This document shows positions 27,801 through 35,191 of a DNA stretch of 64,000 bases, in pieces. This DNA is from Pseudoalteromonas sp. H105. GTDB lineage: Bacteria > Pseudomonadota > Gammaproteobacteria > Enterobacterales > Alteromonadaceae. The DNA lies in NCBI RefSeq assembly GCF_001469215.1, contig NZ_LOFH01000002.1, positions 434,001 to 498,000 of the forward strand. The letters are read 5' to 3'. The notes beneath the pieces are model-generated. The model did not search any database. It was not told the origin of the DNA and was given only the letters and a program-made list of their open reading frames with translations. How positions within the stretch are numbered: position 1 is the first letter of the stretch; the number at the start of each line of letters is the position of its first letter. The position numbers and the translations under genes were made by a program.

Positions 27801-27986
27801 CGTGCTTATCGTATTGGTCAAACTAACCCGGTATTTGTTTACAAACTAATAATGGCTAATTCAATAGAACAAAAAGTCTATAAGATGCAACAAGAAAAAC
27901 AAGCACTTGTTGATGCACTTTTTACCGATAAATCAATGAGTTTTACTCGATTCGACGAGCAACAAATGTTGAGTTTAATAAAATAG
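24840..27986 (+). CDS. SWIM zinc-finger SNF2-family helicase-like ATPase
   Basis: The protein is about 1048 residues if it starts at ATG 24840; an upstream GTG at 24786 would add an unlikely hydrophobic lead. A SWIM-type CxC...CxH zinc motif (CSCKAKTSCRH) lies near residue 97. The SNF2 ATPase fills the C-terminal half: GILADDMGLGKTLQ (motif I), LDEAQYIKN (II), LSGTPIENN (III), SLKAGGTGLNL (V) and DRAYRIGQ (VI). Such proteins translocate on dsDNA and remodel protein-DNA complexes. Lying between the par locus and an sRNA array beside the origin, it may clear DNA-bound proteins there, but this is conjecture. Confidence 0.9.
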   Translation: MSANLSKSDLLAIFEEIKQEQETLFPLSERFIKQLFKPHVLKQAKEYLANGQINFLEHNKDFSIIDASMFGNEGSTFTQHIEIKKLDNGYSVERLCSCKAKTSCRHLAAVLLKLKIDHSGEYGQDYIINDWFDELKTIKHTHKLSTKNVLLFVLDLEESKLILTPKIASYSNKDQYTLGRNLTDQQLNSFVTPVDLLETDFRLFSWIRSQNALGNLELKGQWGFAALQQLIATGRLFYGRSRHAVTPDSAVDLNFNWNKSNDLMQLNITINEKPSWLLLKTSPPTYLDTDTLQIGRIRTPLSGEEVAHIQSMPAVHTENFERVFKQISSNFGDGVIPHYQQKQGKKVNRHADTFAEIEVNNENNQLTLILVFNYQGATFPPNTAPKELLNLALENTVMTELTNLGFTICKGALHNQFVYNKQIDAFQHWFKYEVVPNLRKRGWQVEDKNLRIKKSLLPVSVDVTRGKGHQVVGKIMISKYKVAHLLANDSPEYQSLNRQSESYFYFKQGKTFAVIDKQIFKLLCGFLERFEFIKTRDELLIPLSYLPELVALNGINVNISDNNLETYLNELNAESPTSVVAHSGLNKGVKLREYQQQGVNWLHFLKRHQLGGILADDMGLGKTLQVIAFLASAKQTVQSGPTLIVCPTSLVSNWQNEMFKFASNLKVTTVFGSARVEQLQHLGQADCILTTYPLLKRDIAYYSPLHFENIVLDEAQYIKNDSAQISRLVKRLNASFKLCLSGTPIENNLFELKSLLDFAMDSLLGSQSHFKSHFQIPIERDSDPQRASELKALIMPFILRRTKAEVAQELPLKTELIKEFEFEEQQKVMYQSITDVLEEKMIHLFAAQGAQKSKLAFLDALLKLRQVCCHPRLVDAHTAAQSAKLNWLSQHIPSMLAEGRKIIIFSQFTSVLDIIAEQLQAQTIPFSLLTGQTRHRDKVIEQFTEGSTSVFLISLKAGGTGLNLTQADTVIHFDPWWNPAVEKQATDRAYRIGQTNPVFVYKLIMANSIEQKVYKMQQEKQALVDALFTDKSMSFTRFDEQQMLSLIK

Positions 27987-28032
27987 TGCAATTTTATTGA
28001 ACGGATCAAAATTATCGTGGTCTATTAAAATG

Positions 28033-28133
28033 TATGTAGTTAGATTGCAGTTGATACATACATCATGTTGATTTCCCATATTTGTTACTTATTTTAGTAA
28101 TAACTTGCCAGCTTAATTTAGGCTGGTTTTTTT
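28033..28133 (+). ncRNA. Tandem sRNA copy 1
   Basis: Promoter TTGAAC 27997-28002, 18-bp spacer, TCTATT 28021-28026; predicted start near 28033. A 5' stem pairs TGTATGTA with TACATACA. The invariant CATCATGTTGATTTCCC follows, then a weak TTACT/AGTAA stem, then the terminator hairpin 28108-28126 with seven T (28127-28133). Start is estimated from the -10 position. Confidence 0.8.
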
Positions 28134-28203
28134 ATGCCTCAATTAAATTAAACTTTTTTCGCCGTTAGTTGAACTAAAGTGTGATCCTAAGGTCTATTAT
28201 TAA

Positions 28204-28305
28204 GTATGTAGTTAAATTGCAGTTTGCGCATACATCATGTTGATTTCCCATATTTGTTACTTATTTTAGTAATAACTTGCCAGCTTAATTTAGGCTGGCT
28301 TTTTT
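28204..28305 (+). ncRNA. Tandem sRNA copy 2
   Basis: Promoter TTGAAC 28169-28174, 18-bp spacer, TCTATT 28193-28198. 5' stem GTATGT/GCATAC, invariant 17-mer, terminator hairpin 28279-28299 (GCCAGC/GCTGGC ends) and T-run to 28305. Confidence 0.8.
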
Positions 28306-28376
28306 ATGCCTCAATTAAATTAAACTTTGTTTCACTGTTAGTTGAACTAAAGTGTGATCCTAGGGTCTATTATTAA

Positions 28377-28478
28377 GTATGTAGTTAAATTGCAGTTTGC
28401 GCATACATCATGTTGATTTCCCATTTAGTTACTTATTTGTTAGTAATATTGACCAGCTCAAATTGAGCTGGTTTTTTT
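28377..28478 (+). ncRNA. Tandem sRNA copy 3
   Basis: Promoter TTGAAC 28342-28347, 18-bp spacer, TCTATT 28366-28371. Terminator CCAGCTCAAATTGAGCTGG (28453-28471) differs from copies 1-2 by changes on both sides of the stem (T-C-A against T-G-A), keeping it paired. T-run to 28478. Confidence 0.8.
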
Positions 28479-28536
28479 ATGTCTAAAAAGATCAAATTAA
28501 TTGGAACTAAGTTTCTTAGTAATTGTCTATTATTAG

Positions 28537-28640
28537 GTATGTAGTTGAATTGTAGTCTGTACATGCATCATGTTGATTTCCCCTATTTAGTTACTTATTT
28601 GTTAGTAATATTGACCAGCTCAAATTGAGCTGGTTTTTTT
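28537..28640 (+). ncRNA. Tandem sRNA copy 4
   Basis: Promoter TGGAAC 28502-28507, 18-bp spacer, TCTATT 28526-28531. 5' stem GTATGTA/TACATGC contains one G-U pair, an intermediate between copies 2-3 and 5. Terminator 28615-28633 and T-run to 28640. Confidence 0.8.
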
Positions 28641-28709
28641 ATGATCTAAAAAGATCAAATTAATTAAACTTTTTTTGAACTAACTTTTAACGTTGATGTC
28701 TATTAATAA

Positions 28710-28814
28710 GCATGTAGTTGAATTGCAGTTCGTGCATGCATCATGTTGATTTCCCAAATTTGTTACTAAATTTAGTAATAATCAGCCAGCCCATTAATTA
28801 GGTTGGCTTTTTTT
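28710..28814 (+). ncRNA. Tandem sRNA copy 5
   Basis: Promoter TTGAAC 28675-28680, 18-bp spacer, TCTATT 28699-28704. 5' stem GCATG/CATGC: a double change relative to GTATG/CATAC that preserves pairing. Middle stem TTACTAAATTTAGTAA is fully palindromic. Terminator 28785-28807 (GCCAGCC/GGTTGGC) and seven T to 28814. Confidence 0.8.
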
Positions 28815-28959
28815 ATGCCTCGAAAAAACAATTACGTCAGTCTTACTGGCTTTATAGGTATTTATTTTTTTTATTGTTATGATCCAAGCTGTTTAACAAC
28901 TATCTTGCCCGCGTGTAATTCGATATGATGAATTATATGAGGGTTAATTAAGTTTATTT

Positions 28960-30426
28960 ATGTATATACAGTTACTTACAAATATTGATTGGGTGGGTGT
29001 TGGGGTGGGCTTTGCTGCGAGTGCTACACTTTTTGGTGTTATAAGCGCAGTGCGTCGTAAGCAGTATTTACAACGGCTTAATACAAAGGACCAGGAGCTG
29101 GCGTCATTACAAACGCAACTTAATGACAAACACGCGCACACAACAACATTACTCGATAAGCACACGCGTTTAGAGCAAGAATACCAAGAGCAGCGCGATG
29201 AAGCTCAGCATTTCAAAACCCGCTTTATTGAGCAAGAAAAACAGAGTCAACAATATAATAATTATTGGCAAAAAGCTGAGGCTGACTTAACGTCATTGCG
29301 CTTTGAATATAATGCCCGTGATGTTGAGCTTAATTCACTTCGTACTGAACTTGAACAAAAACAAATGCATTTTGAGCAGCAACTGCAACATATTAATGAC
29401 AGTAAAGCGCAGCTTAAAAAAGAGTTCGAAAACCTAGCAAACCAAATTTTAGAAAATAAATCAAAACAGTTTAAAACCCTTAATCAAGAAAGCATTGAGC
29501 AATTACTTAAACCTGTACAAGGTGAGCTTAAAGGCTTTAGGGATAAACTAGAATCTATCCACGTTGAAGACTCAAAACAACGTGAAGCACTTAAAATAGA
29601 ACTACTGCATTTACAAGCGAAAAGCCAAGCTGTTACAGAGCAAGCAGATAAACTCAGTAATGCACTTCAAGGGCAAAAGAAAACCCAAGGAAATTGGGGA
29701 GAACTCATGCTTGAAAACGTGCTCGATAGCGCAGGCTTGCGTGTAGGCACGGATTACGAACGAGAAGTGTCATTTAATACTGAAGATGGCCGTCTGCGGC
29801 CCGATGTTGTAGTGTACTTACCGCAAGGTCGTCATCTGGTTATTGATGCTAAAACATCGTTAAATGCCTACACTCGCTTTGTAAATGCAGATGACGAGCT
29901 GCAAGCGCAACAAGCTATTAAAGAGCATGTGGAAGCGGTTAAAGCACGAATTAACGAGCTAGCCAGTAAGTCATACGACCGTCTTCCTGGGCTTAACTCA
30001 CCAGAAGTGGTGATTATGTTTGTGCCTATTGAATCTGCATTTGTTGAAGCACTCAAGTACCAAAGTGATATTTACCAACAAGCGATAGAGCAAAATATAC
30101 TGGTTGCAACCCCCACTACCCTGCTAACCAGTTTAAATATTGTAAAACAGTTATGGCGTTTTGAAGAGCAAACTAAATACTCAAAAGAGCTGGCAAACCG
30201 CGCAGAACGTTTTTACAGTAAACTTAATGGCTTTTTGACCAGTATGGAAGGCGTAGGTAAACAGTTAGATAAAGCCAAAGAAAGCTACGATAAAGCGTTT
30301 TCTCAGTTATACCGTGGTAAAGGCAATCTAATTAAACAAGCTTCTGAGTTTAAAGAGCTTGGTGTATCAGTACAAAAAGAATTACCTAAAGAAAGCGTCG
30401 AGCGGGCGCAATTAGAGCTGGATTAA
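28960..30426 (+). CDS. rmuC: DNA recombination protein RmuC
   Basis: The 488-residue protein has an N-terminal membrane segment (about 8-26), a long coiled coil (about 40-215) and the conserved RmuC nuclease-like domain (about 240-440) with GNWGELMLENVLDSAGLRVGTDY, RPDVVVYLP and LVIDAKTSL. RmuC limits inversions at short inverted repeats; it may act on DNA secondary structures. Length and domain order are normal. It is followed after 7 nt by an unknown gene in the same direction. Confidence 0.92.
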   Translation: MYIQLLTNIDWVGVGVGFAASATLFGVISAVRRKQYLQRLNTKDQELASLQTQLNDKHAHTTTLLDKHTRLEQEYQEQRDEAQHFKTRFIEQEKQSQQYNNYWQKAEADLTSLRFEYNARDVELNSLRTELEQKQMHFEQQLQHINDSKAQLKKEFENLANQILENKSKQFKTLNQESIEQLLKPVQGELKGFRDKLESIHVEDSKQREALKIELLHLQAKSQAVTEQADKLSNALQGQKKTQGNWGELMLENVLDSAGLRVGTDYEREVSFNTEDGRLRPDVVVYLPQGRHLVIDAKTSLNAYTRFVNADDELQAQQAIKEHVEAVKARINELASKSYDRLPGLNSPEVVIMFVPIESAFVEALKYQSDIYQQAIEQNILVATPTTLLTSLNIVKQLWRFEEQTKYSKELANRAERFYSKLNGFLTSMEGVGKQLDKAKESYDKAFSQLYRGKGNLIKQASEFKELGVSVQKELPKESVERAQLELD

Positions 30427-30433
30427 CACTCAT

Positions 30434-31345
30434 ATGAAAAACCTGATAAACAAAGGAATTGCTGCGATAAAGTCGACGTCGGGTCACTTTATAGATGAGC
30501 TCAACAAAGGGGTGGTCTTAGCCACTGAAAAGCTCAACGGGCTGCCTATTTTCATGTCTTTGGAGCGTTTTGGTAAGCAAACTCCCACTTCATATGATGA
30601 GAAACACTACTTTGTTATTCCTTTTGAATTATCAGAATATAAATTTGCTCTGCATACCATGCGATGCTTGCCTAAAGGCGTACCTGAAGTAAATAATCTA
30701 CCAAAACGGCGCGTTTTTCACTTTGCTCATGAACATGCAGAAGCGGGTCTTCGTCAGTATATGTTGCACAGCACCGATGAAATTATGCGTGAACAAGCTG
30801 TTGGACAAACAAATACATTGCAGGAGTTGGCAAATAGTATTGATGAATTAGACCGAAAGCTCACTTATGGCATGCTGTTGGTGGGTGGCCTAGCCGCTAT
30901 TGCTAACCCATTGTTAGGAGCAAGTATCGCCGCTAAAGCAGTGCTACCTAGCATAACAGGCCTACTCAATAAGTATGGCTTACGTGCTTCTGCAGATAAG
31001 CTGTCTCGGTATCAGCTTGAAAAAGAAATCAACGCAGCGCAAAGCTCGATTATTGAAGAATTTGAAGCGGCCAACACGGTGCAGGTCATCAACCCAATTC
31101 TTCAAGAGCTCGACCTTACTCTAAGAACAACAGAGGCTGAACACGATCCGCTCTCCAGTTTTAATTTAGCGGACGGGCACTTACCTGAGTTTCAAGATGA
31201 AAAGTGGCGTGAGCTAACTGAAGTAGCTATTTGCCACGTTTATAAAGACGTTTTCAATAATCCCTCACTCCATAAGCAAGCAAATTTAGAAGCAAAAGAT
31301 TTAAGATGGCTAAAATTAATGTTTGCCGCAAATAAAGTGAATTAA
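30434..31345 (+). CDS. Hypothetical protein downstream of rmuC
   Basis: The product is 303 residues. A hydrophobic, glycine/alanine-rich segment lies near 145-180 (MLLVGGLAAIANPLLGASIAAKAVLPSI split by charged flanks), suggesting one or two membrane passes. The rest is soluble, with a heptad-like region around 195-235. I do not recognise the family. The 7-nt gap to rmuC implies co-transcription, so it may be membrane-associated and linked to DNA maintenance, though this is only an inference. Confidence 0.75.
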   Translation: MKNLINKGIAAIKSTSGHFIDELNKGVVLATEKLNGLPIFMSLERFGKQTPTSYDEKHYFVIPFELSEYKFALHTMRCLPKGVPEVNNLPKRRVFHFAHEHAEAGLRQYMLHSTDEIMREQAVGQTNTLQELANSIDELDRKLTYGMLLVGGLAAIANPLLGASIAAKAVLPSITGLLNKYGLRASADKLSRYQLEKEINAAQSSIIEEFEAANTVQVINPILQELDLTLRTTEAEHDPLSSFNLADGHLPEFQDEKWRELTEVAICHVYKDVFNNPSLHKQANLEAKDLRWLKLMFAANKVN

Positions 31346-31355
31346 CGCAAAGCTA

Positions 31356-31424
31356 AACATAGGAATTTATATTTACGATGATGCAGAAGTGCTGGATTTT
31401 GCTGGTCCTTTTGAGTCGTTTAGT
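31356..31424 (+). pseudogene. Remnant of a DJ-1/PfpI-domain (GATase1-like) gene N-terminus
   Basis: Translation gives NIGIYIYDDAEVLDFAGPFE followed by SFSV, the characteristic N-terminus of DJ-1/PfpI-like AraC-type regulators and isonitrile hydratase relatives. Similarity stops at 31424, exactly where an inverted copy of the dispersed TGTAATGGGGGTTTACA element begins. No downstream continuation of the domain is recognisable and no start codon is in place. The 500 bp up to the peptidase gene is otherwise featureless. Confidence 0.65.
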
Positions 31425-31441
31425 GTAAACCCCCATTACAG
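31424..31441 (-). repeat. Dispersed element TGTAATGGGGGTTTACA, copy A
   Basis: TGTAAACCCCCATTACAG is the only copy on the minus strand. It lies at the breakpoint of the DJ-1-like remnant. Confidence 0.75.
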
Positions 31442-31874
31442 TTTTGTTTATCATATAGGTACTTGTTTATTCGATGGCTTTATAGAGGCTACATGTTGGA
31501 AGGAACAGTAAATTTAGCTGAAATATTTCCCTCACTGTATGTCGCACATATAAGCGCAGAGCACACATATTGACGGTTAAACAAGTGAAATACCAATGGC
31601 AAAAGTAGTCTGTATTTATCAATACGCTGACCTTTGTAGAGATCATTATTTTACTAACAATGCCTTGTACAGCGTTCTGCCCGTATAAAGTAACCAAGGT
31701 AACAGTATGACTAATAAAAAGGTGCTTTATTGTATATTGCATGCAATACTTGAGGTGGATAGATAGATCTCTGCGATAAGCTATAAACTATTAACTGAGA
31801 AAGTTTGCTAAAGTAAGCTTATTGCAAGACATCTTTAACAATAACAAAAGCATTACCTTACTTTAGGACCTCAC

Positions 31875-34217
31875 ATGAAACTATTCAAATCCTCAGTGTT
31901 AGTACTCTCAGTACTGGCTGGGCTTTCGTTATCAGGCTGTTCAATGACACAAAATACCATAGAAAACACTGCGGTGAGTCAAGTTAGTAACCCACTCACC
32001 CTTGAGCAAATCTATAAAGACAAATACTTTAAAGCACAACGTAGCACTTACTTTAAATGGCTTGATGATGGCACTGGCTACACTGTGCTTGAAGAACGTG
32101 AAAGCGAAAAAGATAAAAAAGACAACACTGAGAATGCCAAAGCTGATGATGAAAAAGAACACGGCGTAAAAGGCAACGATATCGTATTTTACAATGCCGA
32201 TGGCACGGGCCGTAAGGTATTAGTTGAGTTTGAAAAACTACACCCAGAAGGCGCTGAAGAACCATTAGCAATAGAAAGCTACCAGTGGTCAAAAGATGGT
32301 AAGTGGCTCATGGTATTTACCAATAGCGAGCAAGTTTGGCGCTCACGCAGCCGTGGGGACTTTTGGTTACTCAACCTTGAGACTAACCAATTACAACAAT
32401 TAGGTGGCGTAGACGTTGAACCAACTAAGCTCATGTTTGCTAAGTTCTCGCCTGATAGCTCAAAAGTGGCGTATGTGCGCGATAACAATATTTATATGCA
32501 AGCGGTTGGTAGTAACGATGTAACCGCGCTCACAACCGATGGCAGTGCCACCATCGTAAACGGTAATTTTGATTGGGTGTACGAAGAAGAGTTCACCATT
32601 GCGGATGGCTTTCGTTGGAGCCCCGATAACAAATCAATCGCTTATTGGCAGCTTGATACCAGTGATGTTAAATTTTTCACTATGATCAATAACACCGATG
32701 AGCTCTACCCTACTCTCAAAACATTTCCGTATCCTAAAGCGGGTGAAACTAACTCAGCCGTGCGTGTAGGTGTGGTAAGCCTTAGTGATAAACAAACCCG
32801 TTGGGCTGAACTTGAAGGCGATAATCGCGATCGCTACATTCCGCGGATCAGCTGGGCAGGTACTGGGGATGAGTTAATGATCCAAGACTTAAACCGCCCG
32901 CAAAGCCACAACAAGGTATGGTTGTTTGACTGGCAAAAGCAGCAACTGACTAAAATTTTAGAAGACAAAGACGATGCGTTTATCGAATGGTTTTATAAAG
33001 CCAATTGGTCAAAAGACGGAAAATTCTTTATTTGGCACAGTGAGCGTGACGGCTGGCGTCATCTTTACCGTGTATCGCGCGATGGCAAAACCATTATTGA
33101 CCTAACGCCTGGCGATTACGATATTGTTGATATGCTCACTATCAATGAAGACAAAAATGTTATGTACTTTATTGCCTCGCCAAACGATCCTGGTCAGCGT
33201 TATTTGTACAGCACACCACTTGATGGTAGCAGCAAACCTGTGCGTGTAACTCCTGAAGAATTTGAAGGCTCAAACAGCTATTACATGTCAAAAGATGCCT
33301 CATGGGCCATGCATAGCTATTCTAAATTTGGCACCCCGCCCACTAAGCAAATTATTAACGTGAACGATCACAGTAATGTTAAAACCTTAGTTGAAAATAA
33401 TGAACTGAAAGAAAAACTGGCTGAGCAAAGCTTACCAAACCATGAGTTTTTTAAAGTGAATGCACAGGATGGCACCGAACTTGACGGCTACATTATGTTC
33501 CCAGAGAACATGGATAAAAGTAAAAAATACCCGATTGTTTTTTACGTATACGGCGAACCATGGGGCTCAACAGTACAAGACCGCTATGAAGGCAATAGCT
33601 ACTTGTATAAATCACTGTTAACGCAAAAAGGGTTTATTGTGGCATCGGTTGATAACCGTGGTACTCGCGCACCCAAAGGCCGTGATTGGCGCAAATCGAT
33701 TTACAAAAAAATCGGCTCAATTACCGTGCAAGACCAAGTTGATGCGCTTGATGCCATGGCCAAACGTTGGGATGTAATAGACACCGACCGCGTTGGCGTG
33801 TGGGGCCACTCAGGGGGCGGTAGTTCAACCCTTAACTTATTGTTCCGCCATGGTGATAAATTTAAAGTGGGGATTGCCTCAGCACCCGTGCCAGATATAC
33901 GTTTATACGACACTATTTACCAAGAACGTTATGCGGGTAACCCAAATACAGACCCAGAGAGTTACGATAATACCTCGCCAATTACCTTTGCTAAAAACCT
34001 AACCGGTAAGCTACTGCTTATTCACGGCACTGGCGATGATAACGTACATTACCAAGGCTCAGAGCGTTTAATTGATGAACTTGTTAAGCACAACAAACAG
34101 TTTGAGTTTTTCTCATACCCTAACCGCTCACACAGCCTACGTGAAGGCAAAGGCACGACTTTGCATTATCACACCATGATGGCCGAGTTTTTTGAAAAGA
34201 ACTTATTGGATAAGTGA
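31875..34217 (+). CDS. DPP-IV-like S9 prolyl peptidase, lipoprotein
   Basis: The 780-residue protein starts with a lipoprotein signal (lipobox LSGC, Cys about residue 22). An eight-bladed beta-propeller (about 45-520) precedes an alpha/beta-hydrolase domain with the nucleophile GHSGGGS, the aspartate in GTGDDNVHYQ and the histidine in NRSHSLREG. EEFTIADGFRWSPD contains the paired glutamates (VYEEEF) of DPP-IV that bind the substrate amino terminus. It would release Xaa-Pro dipeptides in the periplasm or at the surface, as in peptide-feeding marine bacteria. It is monocistronic with a strong terminator. Confidence 0.93.
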   Translation: MKLFKSSVLVLSVLAGLSLSGCSMTQNTIENTAVSQVSNPLTLEQIYKDKYFKAQRSTYFKWLDDGTGYTVLEERESEKDKKDNTENAKADDEKEHGVKGNDIVFYNADGTGRKVLVEFEKLHPEGAEEPLAIESYQWSKDGKWLMVFTNSEQVWRSRSRGDFWLLNLETNQLQQLGGVDVEPTKLMFAKFSPDSSKVAYVRDNNIYMQAVGSNDVTALTTDGSATIVNGNFDWVYEEEFTIADGFRWSPDNKSIAYWQLDTSDVKFFTMINNTDELYPTLKTFPYPKAGETNSAVRVGVVSLSDKQTRWAELEGDNRDRYIPRISWAGTGDELMIQDLNRPQSHNKVWLFDWQKQQLTKILEDKDDAFIEWFYKANWSKDGKFFIWHSERDGWRHLYRVSRDGKTIIDLTPGDYDIVDMLTINEDKNVMYFIASPNDPGQRYLYSTPLDGSSKPVRVTPEEFEGSNSYYMSKDASWAMHSYSKFGTPPTKQIINVNDHSNVKTLVENNELKEKLAEQSLPNHEFFKVNAQDGTELDGYIMFPENMDKSKKYPIVFYVYGEPWGSTVQDRYEGNSYLYKSLLTQKGFIVASVDNRGTRAPKGRDWRKSIYKKIGSITVQDQVDALDAMAKRWDVIDTDRVGVWGHSGGGSSTLNLLFRHGDKFKVGIASAPVPDIRLYDTIYQERYAGNPNTDPESYDNTSPITFAKNLTGKLLLIHGTGDDNVHYQGSERLIDELVKHNKQFEFFSYPNRSHSLREGKGTTLHYHTMMAEFFEKNLLDK

Positions 34218-34239
34218 TTAGATTAGTTAGTTTAAAGAC

Positions 34240-34278
34240 TAAAAAGCCACATGCTAACTGTTAGTGTGTGGCTTTTTT
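34240..34278 (+). terminator. Terminator of the S9 peptidase gene
   Basis: AAAAAGCCACA pairs with TGTGTGGCTTTTTT around an 11-nt inner part that also folds (CTAAC/GTTAG). A T-run follows. The dispersed repeat element starts immediately after it. Confidence 0.88.
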
Positions 34279-34345
34279 AATCAAAATGTAACGGGGGTTT
34301 ACAAAGCGTAGGTTGGGAAGAGTGCAACGAAACCCAACAAAAATT
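34266..34345 (+). repeat. Dispersed element copy B with extended flanks
   Basis: The core TGTAACGGGGGTTTACA is at 34287-34303. The upstream GTGTGGCTTTTTTAATCAA and downstream GTAGGTTGGG...AACGAAACCCAAC resemble copy E at 49930-50010, so the repeated unit may be about 75 bp here. Confidence 0.7.
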
Positions 34346-34396
34346 TGTAGGTATTGGCTGAGTAATAAATGATCCATGGCATTTTAGTTATTGTTT

Positions 34397-35041
34397 TTAT
34401 ATTTCAGAGATACTGTAAGGCTTTAATTTTTTTAGCTCTCTAGATTTGTTAACTAAACTTTCGATAAAAGGTAAATAGTTCTCTTCTGATGCCAGTACTT
34501 CTAATAATCTTTGGGCTATACCTTTTACTTCTTTAGCCCACTCCCTGTCCTCAATATCGTCAGTAACTTGTTGGAAAAACTGTATAGCTTGGCCTATGTC
34601 ACCACTTATTAAACATGCCATACCTCTATTATATTTTGACCAGATAGAGCTATTCTTATCGAGTTCGTTAATTACATGCTCTTTTAAAGATTTTTTATCG
34701 GAAAATAAATTTCTAATGTGTAAAATTATAGGCTTTGCTTCATCTACTAATACTTGAACTTGATGTTTAAATTGTTCTTCTGATTCAAACTCAACAAATT
34801 TTATTTCTCTAAAAAAGCTTAAATCAAACGAGTAATGTTCTTTTGGATACCATTGAAAGCATACCGCAATATTGAGAGAGGTGCCTTTTTTCCACCTTGA
34901 GGGCTGGAATTCTATTACAGTTGTCTAAAGGCCATTATCATCAAGCCAGATTCTTGTTTGCCCTTTTCTTTTAACACCTATTGGTTTAAATGCTTCTCTA
35001 ACAATTGTATTAATAATCTTTTGATGTGGTGAAATGGGCAT
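34397..35041 (-). pseudogene. DUF4304-like gene interrupted by one amber stop
   Basis: From ATG at 35041 the frame reads MPISPHQKIINTIVREAFKP then IGVKRKGQTRIWLDDNGL, meets TAG at 34927-34925, and continues unbroken for 176 more codons (TTVIEFQPSRWKKGTSLNIA and so on) to the stop at 34397. The N-terminus and the VIEFQ...LNIAVCF pattern resemble DUF4304 domain proteins. Apart from one stop the frame is intact, so this is a recent loss or a sequencing error. Only the last 74 residues could be made from an internal ATG. Confidence 0.72.
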
Positions 35042-35191
35042 GCTTTTCCCTTATATTGTTATCCTTGATGGTCAGTACAGCTTTCGTAATTTGTATTATT
35101 TCAATAGCACTTTGCGATAAGGATAATTCAGTAATACGTGTTCAAATCATAGGTTAAACAAGTTCTGTCGTGTGTTGCCATTAAACATAGT

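Larger units (their letters stand above)
27997..28814 (+). repeat. Five tandem small-RNA gene units (period about 160-173 bp)
   Basis: Five copies of one unit follow each other in the same orientation. Each has TTGAAC (TGGAAC in copy 4), exactly 18 bp to TCTATT, a transcribed part of about 101-105 nt and an intrinsic terminator. The 17-nt stretch CATCATGTTGATTTCCC is identical in all five, while flanking stems vary in a compensatory way. Copies 1-2 and copies 3-4 are closest to each other, copy 5 is most divergent, so the array grew by successive duplication. Confidence 0.88.

Noticed and set aside
28067..28097. Short peptide starting at the ATG in the sRNA 17-mer
   Set aside because: The frame ends after 10, 10, 18, 6 and 8 residues in the five copies and differs in sequence after SerP-type codons, so coding is not conserved.
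27997..28814. CRISPR array or iteron cluster
   Set aside because: Units are 160-173 bp with promoters, terminators and covarying stems; there are no short regular repeats with unique spacers, and the iteron motif is absent.
30434..31345. Function for the gene after rmuC
   Set aside because: No family recognised; naming it would be a guess.
31467..31742. Minus-strand frame of 91 residues
   Set aside because: No ribosome site or recognisable features; biased composition expected of a chance frame in AT-rich DNA.
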